From assembly GCF_029436685.1 (NCBI RefSeq), contig NZ_JAROCY010000027.1, positions 1-44,419 of the forward strand: a DNA stretch of 44,419 nucleotides, in the 5' to 3' direction. Each line of letters begins with the position of its first letter. Positions within the stretch are counted from its first letter, which is position 1. A program made the position numbers and the translations under genes. The notes under the pieces are model-generated. The model was given only the letters and a program-made list of their open reading frames with translations. It was not told where the DNA came from and did no database searches. Below, piece by piece: positions 44,298 to 44,419 of this stretch. The DNA is from Novosphingobium cyanobacteriorum (lineage in GTDB: Bacteria > Pseudomonadota > Alphaproteobacteria > Sphingomonadales > Sphingomonadaceae).

Positions 44298-44419
44298 TGT
44301 CAATCGGCGTTCAAAGTTGACCCCCTGATCGGCGCGTAAAACTGACCCCCCTATCGGTCTGGCAGGCGGTTATCCCGGTAGTCCATGGGAGGGGCCCGCG
44401 CATGCCGTCGCGCGCCGTC
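44298..44419. mobile_element. Left end of an IS21-family insertion sequence (partial)
   Basis: The end begins with TGTCAATCGGCG, followed by two related direct repeats, AGTTGACCCCCTGATCGG (from 44315) and AACTGACCCCCCTATCGG (from about 44339). Terminal TG and multiple such transposase-binding repeats are typical of IS21-like elements. The element runs off the window, so the right end and target duplication cannot be seen. Confidence 0.7.
44402..44419 (+). CDS. istA: Probable start of istA transposase (partial)
   Basis: An ATG at 44402, preceded by GGGAGGGG, opens MPSRAV, which resembles the N-terminus of IS21-family IstA transposases of the MPSxxx type. Only six codons lie in the window, so the call depends mainly on its position within the IS end. 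Confidence 0.45.

Overview
The window looks like chromosomal DNA of a Sphingomonadales alphaproteobacterium, most likely Novosphingobium or a close relative. This rests on high GC, the gene families and their order (ppdK next to glyS-glyQ; rplY-pth; mutL beside mreBCD-mrdA-rodA), TonB-receptor and PEP-CTERM content, and a MutL with an endonuclease-type C-terminus. The genus is inferred from these features, not from a search.

Layout. 1-2400: remnant of a 2OG-Fe(II) oxygenase gene, an ECHDC3-type enoyl-CoA hydratase homologue and a small outer-membrane beta-barrel. 2400-6150: a NamZ-like exo-muramidase overlapping a DOMON-like gene, tyrS and a PilZ protein. 6190-11440: a Zur-like palindrome in front of a ZnuD-like TonB receptor, then an MFS permease, cysK and a dienelactone hydrolase. 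11440-14100: acyl-CoA dehydrogenase with a LiuR-like MerR regulator and its probable operator, then hisI. 14265-14510: a strongly structured intergenic segment ending in an intrinsic terminator, a candidate unannotated small RNA. 14530-22020: comF, a methyltransferase gene, ppdK, glyS and glyQ. 22138-25290: two tandem TraB/GumN genes, rplY and pth.

25290-31010 is the most distinctive accessory block. It holds two copies of a module made of a PEP-CTERM protein on the plus strand and a convergent TPR lipoprotein on the minus strand. Both PEP-CTERM genes have a sigma-54 type -24/-12 promoter, and both share a GTTAACC element at exactly the same distance upstream. The block sits between pth and ychF, which are often close neighbours. 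A secreted metallo-beta-lactamase-fold protein follows.

31126-37021: ychF, then a divergent MerR regulator / glutaredoxin-MauE fusion pair sharing a mercury-type mer operator, a MaoC dehydratase, a lipoprotein, an AhpD-like protein and mutL. 37213-43012: the elongasome cluster mreB, mreC, mreD, mrdA (PBP2) and rodA. 43093: tRNA-Lys(CTT).

After the tRNA the character changes. A thioredoxin-2 type gene and a DUF302 gene follow, and DUF302 is cut at its 5' end by the left end of an IS21-family element whose istA appears to begin at the window edge. This resembles the start of an island inserted at tRNA-Lys. The housekeeping parts cover translation (tyrS, glyQS, rplY, pth, tRNA-Lys, ychF), cell-wall elongation, mismatch repair, and acyl-CoA or phosphoenolpyruvate metabolism.
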